38,698 nucleotides of DNA. Source: a virus. The DNA lies in the IMG/VR virus record IMGVR_UViG_3300043450_000149, positions 1 to 38,698 of that record. The stretch is one strand, 5' to 3'. Below the pieces are notes generated by a model. The model searched no databases. It saw nothing but the letters and a program-made list of their open reading frames with translations, and was not told the DNA's origin. The translations under genes were made by a program, and so were the position numbers. Below are positions 24,201 to 31,893 of the stretch, in pieces; position 1 is the first letter of the stretch, and the number at the start of each line of letters is the position of its first letter.

Positions 24201-27200
24201 GCGGTCACGGCTGGAGAAGCTGTTCAACGAAACCCGCCCGCTCCTCGGCAGCGTGCTGGGAACAGAGAACCTTATGGAGTTCGTTGCTGAGGCGTTCAGC
24301 AACCCCACGTTCCAAGCGGAGCTCGCCGCCCTTCACCCGAAGGGTCGTCGGTTCTCTGCGTTCGACCGCTTCCTTCATGAAGTCACCAACTTCATCCGTC
24401 GCATTGTCGGGCTGCCGACCAAGGCTCCGACGAACGCGCTCGATGCTGTCGATCAGATGGTTTTCCAAATGATGACCTCCCCTATCGACAGCGACGGCGT
24501 CGGGTCCATGCGGAAGATCGCAACCCCAGAGGGCGCAACGGTGACCCTCAATCGCATCGCCGACATGGCAGGCTCGTTCCCTCCCCGCACCGCTGAGTTC
24601 GCGCAAGAGTTCGGCGATGAGGCTTCTCGCGTTATGTCCGGCCTCAGCGACACGGCCAAGCGCGGCGTTCTGGGTTTTATGGGCATGCAGGCTGTGGCCG
24701 ACGTAGCCAAGAACCTTGAGATCGAAGGTGCCTACGACCTTCAGATGGCAATGCAACAGCTCGATGCGGCCTCCATTAAGTCGGACAGCGAGGTCGATAG
24801 CGTCCTCAAGGTCATGACCGATTGGCTCAAGACGCACGGGGCGCGCAAGCCCATGTTTGACAAGGTGGTTACTCAGTCAACGCGCTACCAAGTCGATCCG
24901 GCTCTGTCGCCAGAAGCGGCCAAGAAGAAGTACGAGTCCAGCCCGGATAAGATGCGTGTCTACGCCGATCTTCAAAAGGACTGGAACGCTATCGGGCCAG
25001 AGGGGCGCAGCCTCTACAACCTCATGCGTGCCCTGTATCGCAAGCAGTATCTCCAGCTCCGCAAGGCGTTGGAAGGCAAGATCGATATCGCACTGGGGTC
25101 CAACCCGGAACTGGCATCCGAGGTCAAAAAGAGCATCTACGCCAAGTTCTTTGACATGAACAAGATCGAGCCCTACTTCCCCCTCGCTCGTAAGGGCGAC
25201 TTCTGGCTCGAATACAGCGCGTTCGACCCGGAGACCAACACCACGGAACCGGTCAAGGAAGTCTTTGAAAGCCCCCGCGCCCGCGACCGTGCGATGGCTG
25301 AGCTGCAGAGTTTCCCCGGCATCGTGAAGGATCAGACCGGCAAGCCCGTCTTCAACCTCTACACGTCTCTGGACATTGTGGAGCGCGGGCGCACGCCTGA
25401 CTCCTTGTTCGTCAAGGACACGATCTCCATCATCCGTGCCAACCTCGCGAACCAAGGCGTCTCGAAAGAAATCTCTGACGAGATTCAGCAAGAGATCACT
25501 CGCATGTTCGTCGAGGCTCTGCCGGAAACGTCGTTTGCCCGGTCGCTGCAGCGCCGTAAAGGCACCAAGGGTTACATCGAGGACAGCTTCGAGGCGTTCC
25601 GCCTCAAGGCGTACAGCCTCGGTCGGCAGGGCGTGCGTCACACCTATAGCAACCGCATCCGTGCGGTGACTGAGGGCATCCGCAATCAGGGCAAAAACAT
25701 CGACGATCCCAACAAGATCGCCATGATCCGCGAGCTGATTGCCCGTGCCGATTTCGCCACCAACCCGCCGCACAGTGCGTTTGAGCAGGCCATCCAGACT
25801 GTGAACCGTGCGGCCTTCACGTTCACCATCGGCTTCAACGTATCGTCGGCTTTGGTCAACCTCGCGTCGATCCCCACTGTCGTGGCACCGTATCTGGCTG
25901 GCCGCTACGGCATCGGCGGCACGGCGCTGCAGATCAGCAACGCATACAAGCTGTTCTTGAACAGCGGCATGTCTCGAAACCTTGAGCTGCCCGCGCAATA
26001 CATGGGCCAGTCCCAAGTTGAGGTGGCGGCAACCCCGTCCATCGACAACTACTTTGTGCTGAAGGAAGCCGAGGGTGGCACTGCCGAGTATGTCCTGCGC
26101 GACGACGTGCCTGAGAAGCTGCGTGCGGAGCTGGCTGATCTCGGCCCTCTGGTGGACGTTGCTGCCAAGAACGGGCAGCTGAACCGGTCCATCTTCTACG
26201 ACAGCATCGGTGCGGAAGAGGTCGGTCGCTCGCGCGGCCTTGCCGACAAGTTCTCGGCCTACAGTGGCTTCCTGTTCCACAACGTCGAACGCGCCAACCG
26301 TCAGGTGGCTCTGGTTGCAGCCTACAAGCTGGAGCTGGCTCGCATGCGCTCTCGCCCGACCAAGGCCGAGCGTGGCCTGACCGACGCACAGATGATGCAG
26401 CGGGCAGCCGAGAGCGCCGTGTACCAGACAACAGAGACGAGTGGCGGTGCGACCCTCGCCACGGCTTCGCGCTTCTCCCAGAAGGGCATCGGGCGCGCGG
26501 CTCTGATGTTTAAGAACTACGGCCTCACCCTCTTCTATCTTCAGATGAAGTTGGCCAAGCAGGTCGTGTTCGGCAGCAAAGACCCGGAGTTCACGCTGGA
26601 GATGCGTCAGGCCGCGTTCAAACAGCTTTTGGGCATCCAGCTCTCGTCCTTCGCACTGGCTGGCGTGTCCGGCGTCCCTGTGTTCGGCGGAGCGGCAATG
26701 ATCGCAAACGCCTTCCTCGGAGACGACGAAGAGGACGCCGAGATGATCACGCGGCGCTACCTCGGGGAAGGTCTCTACAAGGGCTTCCTGTCCGAGGCGC
26801 TGGGCGTCGACATTTCGTCCCGCATCGGTCTGACTGGGCTTCTGATCAGAGAGAACCGCTACAACACCAACCCGTCGGCGGAAGAGACCCTTGTCGCCAC
26901 TCTCGGCGGCCCTGCGTGGTCAACGACGACCAAGGTGGCCCGAGGCATCAATGAGTTCGCCGCAGCGATGACGGGCGGGGAAGGTGACATGGTTCGCGGC
27001 ATTGAGAACATGCTGCCCGCCTCGATTGGGAACTTTGTCAAATCGGCCCGCATCGGTGCAGAAGGCGGGGACATCGAAACCCGGCGCGGAGACCTCGTCA
27101 CAGGCGATCTGGGGGCACTTGACCTCATCGGCCAAGCCATCGGCTTCAAGCCTAACGAGGCGAGCCTGCAGCAAGACCTGAACCAGCTCAAGGTGAAGAT

Positions 27201-27495
27201 CAGCAAGGCTGTTGTCGAGAAGCGCTCCAAACTGTCTCGTCGGTACTACATCGCTGCCCGCGTCGGCGACATCGAAGGGATGAAAGAGGCCATGGACGAT
27301 ATCCGTGCGTTCAACGAAGACGTGGGCCAGCGCTACCCGGAAGCCCGCATCGACCGTGAGTTTTTGAAGAGCTCCCTCGAGAGTCACCAGAGAACCACTG
27401 ACACCATGGATAGCGGGGTGTCGATCAACCCCGTGGTGCGGGACGCACTGCGTGAGCTGTCGAGCCAATACAACAAAGGGCTGCAGCTTTTCTAA
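21238..27495 (+). CDS. Giant internal virion protein with winged helix and zinc-peptidase motif
   Basis: This 2085-residue protein is the largest in the window. Segments in order: a small N-terminal domain; a glycine-rich hydrophobic stretch (about residues 140-185); a Pro/Ala linker; an FtsK-gamma-like winged helix (about 380-445; VVQKALGVSYPTAQGILKKL, GVVSPAG); another linker; helical parts; a zincin motif H968-E-L-M-H972 with a downstream NLMEFVAEAFSNP element (about 1012-1024) that could supply the third zinc ligand; then about 1000 residues of helical domains with a hydrophobic patch near 1800-1830. Large podovirus internal proteins are ejected and may cross the cell wall, so a peptidase is plausible. 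An AAGGAG site fixes the start. Confidence 0.65.
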   Translation: MGTIQIPGRVSGRTYNVKIKGDSPSETEKARISAMVEEREATFAQRYSDLVGKPLAEPDDGTALGRGIARGMPQAKSALGTTVETIGQQLGLPSIANFGRGMEQSAEDRLFQLQFEQPAPTQRQDVTGIGSALTYLGELAGEQAPQLGIGLAGGAAGAVAGGLTAGPVGAVAGFGVGSGLTEAPMLFGSNVQRQEEEVAAGRKASVDLTDALEATVGQAALTSITNALGGAGIFLRPGAKLFTRVAAGAATGAATEGLNEIGQQVLERHQAGLPVDTPDAIQEYIDSGIAGGVLGGGAGGVGGIAGPRPKVAAPPAPTEPTEAIEEKPKALPAPPVAALPAPGTLEPMPAANAPTVAITPPPPESVSGGPTSNVPRAMMESLASEPQLMAAAQAVETAGEASTPVVQKALGVSYPTAQGILKKLEGVGVVSPAGKNKKRKVTLPATVAEIQAAIPAPKTAEQVSPATVTLPEEVKDVQPPSEAEPAAVGVSAPSGAPDVAVEGIDSNAAAAAGAVPPEAEGLGGNLPSPVDTGVPEGGKPDTLTAPPTEVPAVAPGATAPVPPKAPSTTPRLTATANELTLRDAEKALEPMRQVREIADNSALQSELNSAWDARFADKPDLAALVQDYATPDALVAEDPTTADDKRAVLSLFKPGAVKKAKKGQAPAENAQNYFSRFKRPIDALEFMVADATLENQRFKNQKALEAEAGTLPAGDEAVSPVEREFFEGMSAERAKEALAWVEANMSPQTQVKVRELQRKYRKAQEAKVPMRATSSLPSSTAIGGRSATLDEKMEFERELDVQAKTKAAQKAETKSLVSLGGKGLDALLGAVQETKAPVQKRAVGMRKMTPQDQEQYAVERIMELKFNQPEDVQVLDTPLHPAVVNQLRKGNLELAIMAARWYAPSARVAQIAKALQPYVKGTQVRIETDLRDSDGAKLHGQYVFNGTAGTSEVLLDSDSGLTFDTLLHELMHAATVNEVFFKKTPTPMRSRLEKLFNETRPLLGSVLGTENLMEFVAEAFSNPTFQAELAALHPKGRRFSAFDRFLHEVTNFIRRIVGLPTKAPTNALDAVDQMVFQMMTSPIDSDGVGSMRKIATPEGATVTLNRIADMAGSFPPRTAEFAQEFGDEASRVMSGLSDTAKRGVLGFMGMQAVADVAKNLEIEGAYDLQMAMQQLDAASIKSDSEVDSVLKVMTDWLKTHGARKPMFDKVVTQSTRYQVDPALSPEAAKKKYESSPDKMRVYADLQKDWNAIGPEGRSLYNLMRALYRKQYLQLRKALEGKIDIALGSNPELASEVKKSIYAKFFDMNKIEPYFPLARKGDFWLEYSAFDPETNTTEPVKEVFESPRARDRAMAELQSFPGIVKDQTGKPVFNLYTSLDIVERGRTPDSLFVKDTISIIRANLANQGVSKEISDEIQQEITRMFVEALPETSFARSLQRRKGTKGYIEDSFEAFRLKAYSLGRQGVRHTYSNRIRAVTEGIRNQGKNIDDPNKIAMIRELIARADFATNPPHSAFEQAIQTVNRAAFTFTIGFNVSSALVNLASIPTVVAPYLAGRYGIGGTALQISNAYKLFLNSGMSRNLELPAQYMGQSQVEVAATPSIDNYFVLKEAEGGTAEYVLRDDVPEKLRAELADLGPLVDVAAKNGQLNRSIFYDSIGAEEVGRSRGLADKFSAYSGFLFHNVERANRQVALVAAYKLELARMRSRPTKAERGLTDAQMMQRAAESAVYQTTETSGGATLATASRFSQKGIGRAALMFKNYGLTLFYLQMKLAKQVVFGSKDPEFTLEMRQAAFKQLLGIQLSSFALAGVSGVPVFGGAAMIANAFLGDDEEDAEMITRRYLGEGLYKGFLSEALGVDISSRIGLTGLLIRENRYNTNPSAEETLVATLGGPAWSTTTKVARGINEFAAAMTGGEGDMVRGIENMLPASIGNFVKSARIGAEGGDIETRRGDLVTGDLGALDLIGQAIGFKPNEASLQQDLNQLKVKISKAVVEKRSKLSRRYYIAARVGDIEGMKEAMDDIRAFNEDVGQRYPEARIDREFLKSSLESHQRTTDTMDSGVSINPVVRDALRELSSQYNKGLQLF
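21622..21637. promoter_or_regulatory. Palindrome copy with one mismatch (aTAGGG-TCGG-CCCTAA)
   Basis: Eleven of twelve arm bases match, with a 4-base spacer. It lies near the start of the 2085-residue gene and is the only copy found in the plus-strand arm. Confidence 0.35.
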
Positions 27496-27496
27496 G

Positions 27497-27524
27497 AAAA
27501 AAGCCCCGGCGCGAAGCCGGGGCT
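27497..27524 (-). terminator. Intrinsic terminator of the minus-strand operon
   Basis: A 9-bp GC-rich stem AGCCCCGGC / GCCGGGGCT (27502-27510 and 27516-27524) has a 5-base loop. Read on the minus strand it is followed by a run of T, the canonical rho-independent form. On the plus strand no T run follows, so it would only partly stop read-through from the 2085-residue gene. It lies at the point where the two transcription units converge. Confidence 0.85.
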
Positions 27525-27529
27525 AGTAC

Positions 27530-27596
27530 GGAGAACGACAGTCGGCGAGCTGGCGGCAGGCTTTTCTGTCAAGCGCACAATATCATGCGGTTCTCC
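27530..27596 (-). other. Candidate three-way-junction RNA structure in the operon 3' end
   Basis: On the minus strand GGAGAAC (27596-27590) pairs perfectly with GTTCTCC (27536-27530), and the stem extends three more pairs outward including one G-U. Inside are a CGCAT/GTGCG hairpin with a 6-base loop and a GACAG/CTGTC stem stacked on the outer helix. The 5' strand lies within the last codons of the 72-residue gene. It is not a tRNA: there is no T-arm motif or anticodon arm. The role is unknown. Confidence 0.35.
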
Positions 27597-27801
27597 ATAT
27601 CCGCAACCCCAAGCACTGGGCCTCTATTCTCTGCTTGCATCTTAGGGAAATCCCTAACCGGTTCGCGATCTCGACGGCCTGCTTCCAGCAGAGCTCGACG
27701 TTGATGCAGGGGACAAAGAACGAGCTGTCCACCTGCATATCTTCCCACGGCACGATGATGCGCAACCCGTCGGGGTCTAAGTCATTTATTTTCTTCGCCA
27801 T
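27583..27801 (-). CDS. Small protein at the end of the replication operon, unknown
   Basis: This 72-residue protein overlaps the end of the primase-helicase gene by 20 bases. It has an N-terminal beta part (GLRIIVPWEDMQVDSSFFVPC) followed by a helix (WKQAVEIANRLGISLRCKQRIE) and a closing strand GLRIWRTA. The SFFVPC start and the R-x-x-I/V-E-x-x-GLR-x-WR end are familiar from small phage proteins of unknown function that may be compact DNA-binding or regulatory domains. It encodes one copy of the TTAGGG-N4-CCCTAA palindrome, using the leucine codons TTA and CTA. It is the last gene before the terminator. Confidence 0.65.
   Translation of the reverse strand: MAKKINDLDPDGLRIIVPWEDMQVDSSFFVPCINVELCWKQAVEIANRLGISLRCKQRIEAQCLGLRIWRTA
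27642..27657. promoter_or_regulatory. Palindrome TTAGGG-AAAT-CCCTAA (exact)
   Basis: Exact copy of the recurrent 16-bp palindrome, lying within the 72-residue minus-strand gene. In that frame it is read through leucine codons TTA and CTA, which look uncommon in this GC-rich genome, suggesting selection on the DNA itself. Probable protein-binding site; function unknown. Confidence 0.55.
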
Positions 27802-30643
27802 TTTTGTCGTTCAGAACGATTGGTATCTCGATCACGTCGGCGACCGGCATTTGCAGCTTGGTGCCTTTGGTCAGGCGGACCTTCACCTTCCGCGCGTGAT
27901 ACTTGTCTTTCAGATCGGCGATCACAGAGCTGTAGTTGATCTGCTGATCCCCGAGCCAGACTTTGAACGGCGTCGGCAGCAGGTAGAGAATGTGCAGGTC
28001 CGTCTCGTAGCGTCCGACGATATCCGCTGTTTTCGGCTGCTGATCTGGCACCACCAGATCGTCGATGCCGTTGAGCGTCTCCTTGGAGCGGCGGTCCATC
28101 GTGGATTTGATCTGCAGGATGCGGCCCAAGTTTTGGTAAGTGTAGGCGGTCACGAGGTCCATCGGGTCCATGGACATTTCAGAGCTGACGTTCTTGTTCC
28201 CCTTCAGCACGCTCTTGATGATGTAGTTCTTTAGGGTGGGGATGTCGTAGTCCACCAGACCGAGGTGCTTGCAGATGACAGCCGCCGCGAGGGAGCTTGC
28301 CGCTGCCGCCGACCAGAACCGATTTTCAGGCCCAAGCTCAGCCGCCTTGTCGATCTGCCGCTGCAGCGTCTCCACAAGGATGCGGGTCTCTGCGAGGTTG
28401 CTCATGACGTATTGAACGAACGGGATGCCTGCATGGCCATAGTTGTTCTGAATGTCGAAGCTGAATTTGTCCGTCAGCGACTTGTCGGCCTTCTCAGTGA
28501 AGAGCCTGCTCGTCTCAATCTCCAGAACCCGCTGAGCCTCTGCCTTCGGCATCGCCTTGGCCATAGCCACCATGTCGATCAGGCTGGTGTTGGCCGATGA
28601 GATGAACAGCAGGTTCCAAGGATCGCCGCGATAGCGCTCGGTGTTGCCGTTCGACGACATGCGGTTGCGCTGCTGGCCCCCGGTGATCTGATAGATCAGC
28701 GACGACGCCTCTCTGGGGTGGATGTTCGTAACTTCGTCCATGCAAACTGGCAGAGAGTGCAGAACGTCCGCACGGTTCATGAACGAGTTTTTAGTGTCGT
28801 CTTCCTTCAGCAGCAGCTTGCGGGGATCGCCCCAAGGCGACAGCGCGGCGTATTGCGCGTGGGTCTTGCCGAAGCCTGAATCCTTGGACCACAGGTGCAG
28901 CAGGGCAGCGTTGATCGGCAGAAACTTCATCAGGGCGGAGCCGAAACCGGCGCAGACGATGAACTGATGCAGCTCGAAGCCCGGCCTGTTGTAGAACCCA
29001 ACGGCACTCTTCCACCCATCCAGCGTGCCTTTCGGCTGGAAGAACTCGAACATCGCGCGTGTGGATGCCGAGGGTGCGTTGAACTCGACGCGGTCTGCGA
29101 AGACCACCTTGTCTCCAAGAACGAAGCCCTTGAAGTCGGGCAGCCAGCCATACTGGCGGTGGGCGTTGTCGGCCTGCGTGCTGTATTGCAGCTCTTTGAC
29201 CATGCTCTGTGTGAAAGTCATAATCGCGTCCACTTCTTTGTTGATTGCCATGACGCCGTTAGTGGCGAGCACCTTGCGAAACTCTTCTTTTGAGGTGACC
29301 ACGTAGAGTGGGACCACAAAGTTCTTCACCCCGTCTCTCGGCAAGTGGTGCCGCATCTCGATGATCTCGCCCTGCTCGGGGTCGGACAGGCGTCTCACGA
29401 CGTAAAGATCATTGTGCCATATCATCCGCTCCGAGACTTCACCTTCGTCATCCACCACCCGCATAAATATACCACCGGTTGCGCCACGGAAGTAGGGCTT
29501 AGGATAAGCTGGGATTTCATAGGTTTTCGGAGCAGCTTCTGGTTCGGACGGATCGGCCACCTCAACGACGTTGTCTTCCGGCGCGGCCTCTTTGAACTGC
29601 ATGCCGAGGACGATGGGCGACTTGATCTTGTTCAGGTGCGGGCAGCCTTCGCACCCGCCGGGGTTATATTCCTCGAACCGACCACAGAGGTATGGACCCT
29701 TGATGCGGTCCATCTTGTCATACATGTCGTCTTGGTCGTAATCGGGATGGCCCTCTGAGACGAGCTTGGCGGCCTTGTCAGCGTCGGTGCAGAACTTGGC
29801 TACCGAGAGAGCCGCGCGCCACATAGGCTCGTCCAGCGAAGCGCGATTGCGGATGGCGTAGCCGATCTGAGCGCAGCCTTTGCCCGCCGCCGTTTTCAAG
29901 ACAATGGTCTTGAACTTCGACTCCTTCTTGCCGATCAGGGCGTCCATCAGAGCGCTGTTGCCATCGGCGGGCACATACTTGGTCCGGGGCGGCGGAGTGA
30001 ACACCTGAACCGCCGACAGCAGGGCGGCGAAGTCTTTGAAGTCCACCGGGGTCGGTGCAGACACGCCGAGCGCCGTCACTGCCGCAGGCACATCGCCCTT
30101 GTGATTGCGCGTGCCGGGAACCCGCAGGACGCGGGCAGCGTCGGAGGTCACAGCGGAGTCAGCCTTGAACCCCTGCTCGGCAGCCAGCGCCTTCAGCCGT
30201 TCAGCGACAGGGAACCACGTGGCATAGTCCACGGGGGCCCGCAGCGGCCAGTAGACGTGCACTCCGTAGCCGGAGTTGACCAGAGTGGGCTTGGGCAGCT
30301 TGTTGGCCTTGCAGAACACCTGCAGGGCCTTGATGGCCGTGCCTTGGTCGGGAAATTCTTTGGGCTTACCTGTCTTCAGGTTAACGCCACAGTCGAGGTC
30401 CATATAGAACGCCCGCATCTGCATGACGTTCTCAGCCTCGCGGCTATCGTCCGTGGCGAAGGTCGCCAGAGCAAAATACGCATCATACTCGTTGTCATCG
30501 AAGTTGGAGGCAGCATGTTCGAGCGCGTCGATGGTGCTGTAGAATTTCTGAATACGCTTACCTTCGCGCAATGCGAGAACACAGTAATAGCCTGCAGAGC
30601 CGAGAACGCTCCGCAAAAACGTGGATGTATCCATTGCCGCCAC
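27782..30643 (-). CDS. Primase-helicase (AEP-type primase fused to helicase)
   Basis: This 953-residue protein probably makes primers and unwinds DNA at the phage fork. The N-terminal half looks like an archaeo-eukaryotic primase: FYMDLD with D82/D84, NSGYGVHVYW with H129, and RVLRVPGTRNHKG (about 171-183). A central region has a possible zinc knuckle (YLCGRFEEYNPGGCEGCPH, about 340). The C-terminal half has a P-loop, DSGFGKT (588-594, K593), and a Walker B-like VCMDEV (D636, E637), then GGQQRNRM, as in D5/DUF927-type phage helicases. The start is uncertain: GTG at 30643 or ATG at 30634. It lies downstream of the SSB-like gene, separated by a 69-base leader with a strong stem-loop. Confidence 0.8.
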   Translation of the reverse strand: MAAMDTSTFLRSVLGSAGYYCVLALREGKRIQKFYSTIDALEHAASNFDDNEYDAYFALATFATDDSREAENVMQMRAFYMDLDCGVNLKTGKPKEFPDQGTAIKALQVFCKANKLPKPTLVNSGYGVHVYWPLRAPVDYATWFPVAERLKALAAEQGFKADSAVTSDAARVLRVPGTRNHKGDVPAAVTALGVSAPTPVDFKDFAALLSAVQVFTPPPRTKYVPADGNSALMDALIGKKESKFKTIVLKTAAGKGCAQIGYAIRNRASLDEPMWRAALSVAKFCTDADKAAKLVSEGHPDYDQDDMYDKMDRIKGPYLCGRFEEYNPGGCEGCPHLNKIKSPIVLGMQFKEAAPEDNVVEVADPSEPEAAPKTYEIPAYPKPYFRGATGGIFMRVVDDEGEVSERMIWHNDLYVVRRLSDPEQGEIIEMRHHLPRDGVKNFVVPLYVVTSKEEFRKVLATNGVMAINKEVDAIMTFTQSMVKELQYSTQADNAHRQYGWLPDFKGFVLGDKVVFADRVEFNAPSASTRAMFEFFQPKGTLDGWKSAVGFYNRPGFELHQFIVCAGFGSALMKFLPINAALLHLWSKDSGFGKTHAQYAALSPWGDPRKLLLKEDDTKNSFMNRADVLHSLPVCMDEVTNIHPREASSLIYQITGGQQRNRMSSNGNTERYRGDPWNLLFISSANTSLIDMVAMAKAMPKAEAQRVLEIETSRLFTEKADKSLTDKFSFDIQNNYGHAGIPFVQYVMSNLAETRILVETLQRQIDKAAELGPENRFWSAAAASSLAAAVICKHLGLVDYDIPTLKNYIIKSVLKGNKNVSSEMSMDPMDLVTAYTYQNLGRILQIKSTMDRRSKETLNGIDDLVVPDQQPKTADIVGRYETDLHILYLLPTPFKVWLGDQQINYSSVIADLKDKYHARKVKVRLTKGTKLQMPVADVIEIPIVLNDKNGEENK

Positions 30644-30658
30644 TCTGCCTGTTGGGGT

Positions 30659-30698
30659 GCCGCGACGAGGTGAGGTTTTTCTTTTACCCCGTCGCGGC
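30659..30698 (-). promoter_or_regulatory. Strong stem-loop in the leader of the primase gene
   Basis: GCCGCGACG (30659-30667) pairs perfectly with CGTCGCGGC (30690-30698). After one mismatch three further pairs (GGT/ACC) close a loop of about 14 bases. No T run follows on either strand, so it is not a standard terminator. In the minus-strand mRNA it sits 15 bases before the possible GTG start and could modulate translation, mRNA processing or stability. Confidence 0.45.
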
Positions 30699-30712
30699 GA
30701 ACCTAGATAGGA

Positions 30713-31642
30713 TTACTCGTCGTCCCACTCTCCGACAAGAGACGACAGGTCCTGATCTTCAGCCGGGGGTGCCGCTTTCTTAGACGCCACCTTCTTCGGC
30801 TCTTCGACCTCTTCATCATCCTCGACCTTGGCTTTGGCTTTTGCCTTCGGCTTCGGATCGTCTTCTTCGTCGACCACGAACTTCTTCTTGGCCGAAGGCT
30901 TCTCGGACAGCGTCTTCACACCGTCGGTCTGCGCCACGGTCAGCGTGATCGCCTTGATGGCGTCTTCGCTGTCCCGCACCGCCACGGCGGCTTCCAGCTC
31001 TTCCTCGCTCAGCGGACGCACCGGCTTGAAGAACAGCTTCGGCGTCTCCGAGTTTTCGTCCAGCTGCATCTCAGTCATGACTGCGATGATCGGGGTGTTG
31101 TGAGCATCCAGAAACTTCGCATACGCCTGCATCGGCATCTTGCCGCCCTTGGCGTCACCAAAGAGCGAGGTGGCCGGGAGCTGCAGCTGATAGACCTCGT
31201 CGGGCTTGCCTTCGAGCGTGATGGCCAGACGCTGATTGTAGCGGCAGGCGCGGCTGTCGCCCTGACCAGAGCCCTTCACGTTCATCGGGCAGTCACCGCA
31301 GCGCGATGCCTTGCGGTTCTCGGCGGGCACGTCGGCAGAGGGTGCCTTGGTGTCGGTCGACCAGCAGGCGGGTGCGGTCGGGTTGTTGGGGTCGTAGGTG
31401 CCTTCGTAGTAGGTCCGAGACACCGGAGCCGCGTTCACCACGACAACGTTCATGGTGTCTTCCTTGGACACCGAGACCTGCTCACCGTCGACGAACAGGC
31501 GGAACTTGTTGCCCTTGATCGAGATACGCTTGCCTGCGCCGCCGGGGCCGCCTGCAAGGGTCTTGTTCATGTCCCGCAGCGACTTGAAAAGCTCGCTGTT
31601 GACCAGAGGATTGTTGCCGCCAAAGAGGGTCATTTCACCCAT
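30713..31642 (-). CDS. Single-stranded-DNA-binding-like replication protein
   Basis: This 309-residue protein has the layout of a phage SSB. Residues about 38-80 are beta-rich (RISIKGNKFRLFVDG, MNVVVVNAAPVSRTYY). Four cysteines, C93, C115, C118 and C133 (CGDC, then ACRYN), could bind one zinc, as in T4 gp32. After residue 230 there is a charged low-complexity region of alternating acidic and Lys/Ala blocks. The end is an acidic tip, LSSLVGEWDDE, the type of tail SSBs use to contact replication partners. It lies between the anti-defence-like gene and the primase-helicase. An AAGGAGAAC site sets the ATG. Confidence 0.65.
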   Translation of the reverse strand: MGEMTLFGGNNPLVNSELFKSLRDMNKTLAGGPGGAGKRISIKGNKFRLFVDGEQVSVSKEDTMNVVVVNAAPVSRTYYEGTYDPNNPTAPACWSTDTKAPSADVPAENRKASRCGDCPMNVKGSGQGDSRACRYNQRLAITLEGKPDEVYQLQLPATSLFGDAKGGKMPMQAYAKFLDAHNTPIIAVMTEMQLDENSETPKLFFKPVRPLSEEELEAAVAVRDSEDAIKAITLTVAQTDGVKTLSEKPSAKKKFVVDEEDDPKPKAKAKAKVEDDEEVEEPKKVASKKAAPPAEDQDLSSLVGEWDDE

Positions 31643-31653
31643 TGTAGTTCTCC

Positions 31654-31893
31654 TTAGTTTCCGATTTCAGGTTTCGTTGCGGCTTTCACCGCCCACATTG
31701 CGCCCTCTTCGATGGCGGTCTGAGCCAGCGCCTTGAGGCGTCCCACCTCGCTGCCACGCATGGAGCGGACTTCTGCGCCGGGGATCGTCTCGATGTAGTC
31801 GATCAGGTCCGCAGCCGCGCGCTTGATCAGGCCGACGTTGTCGTCGGCGCTGGGGTTGAAGTTGATGCCGACGCGGTATTCACCCTTCGTCAC
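31654..31893 (-). CDS. Probable Acb2/Tad1-type cyclic-nucleotide sponge (anti-CBASS/anti-Thoeris)
   Basis: This 79-residue protein carries the hallmarks I associate with the Acb2/Tad1 helical-hairpin family: YRVGINFNPSADDNVGLIK at residues 6-24, a helix RAAADLIDYIE, a variable middle, and a closing helix LAQTAIEEGAMWAVKAATK with the characteristic MWAVKA. Family members form multimers that bind cyclic nucleotides made by CBASS or ADP-ribose-type signals made by Thoeris, blocking effector activation. It starts at GTG (GTGA overlap with the HTH gene) after GGAAGGAG, so it is translationally coupled to that gene. Ligand specificity cannot be told from sequence. The assignment is by motif memory, not a search. 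Confidence 0.7.
   Translation of the reverse strand: MTKGEYRVGINFNPSADDNVGLIKRAAADLIDYIETIPGAEVRSMRGSEVGRLKALAQTAIEEGAMWAVKAATKPEIGN

Noticed and set aside
24877-26280. 467-residue minus-strand open frame inside the 2085-residue gene
   Set aside because: Long antisense frames are common in GC-rich genes. The composition is Arg/Val/Asp-rich without any motif, and the sense frame carries the recognisable domains.
27530-27596. tRNA gene
   Set aside because: There is a 7-bp acceptor-like stem, but it lacks a T-arm GTTC motif, an anticodon arm and the right length. It is kept only as an unnamed structured element.
30659-30698. Rho-independent terminator
   Set aside because: The stem is strong, but no T run follows it on either strand.
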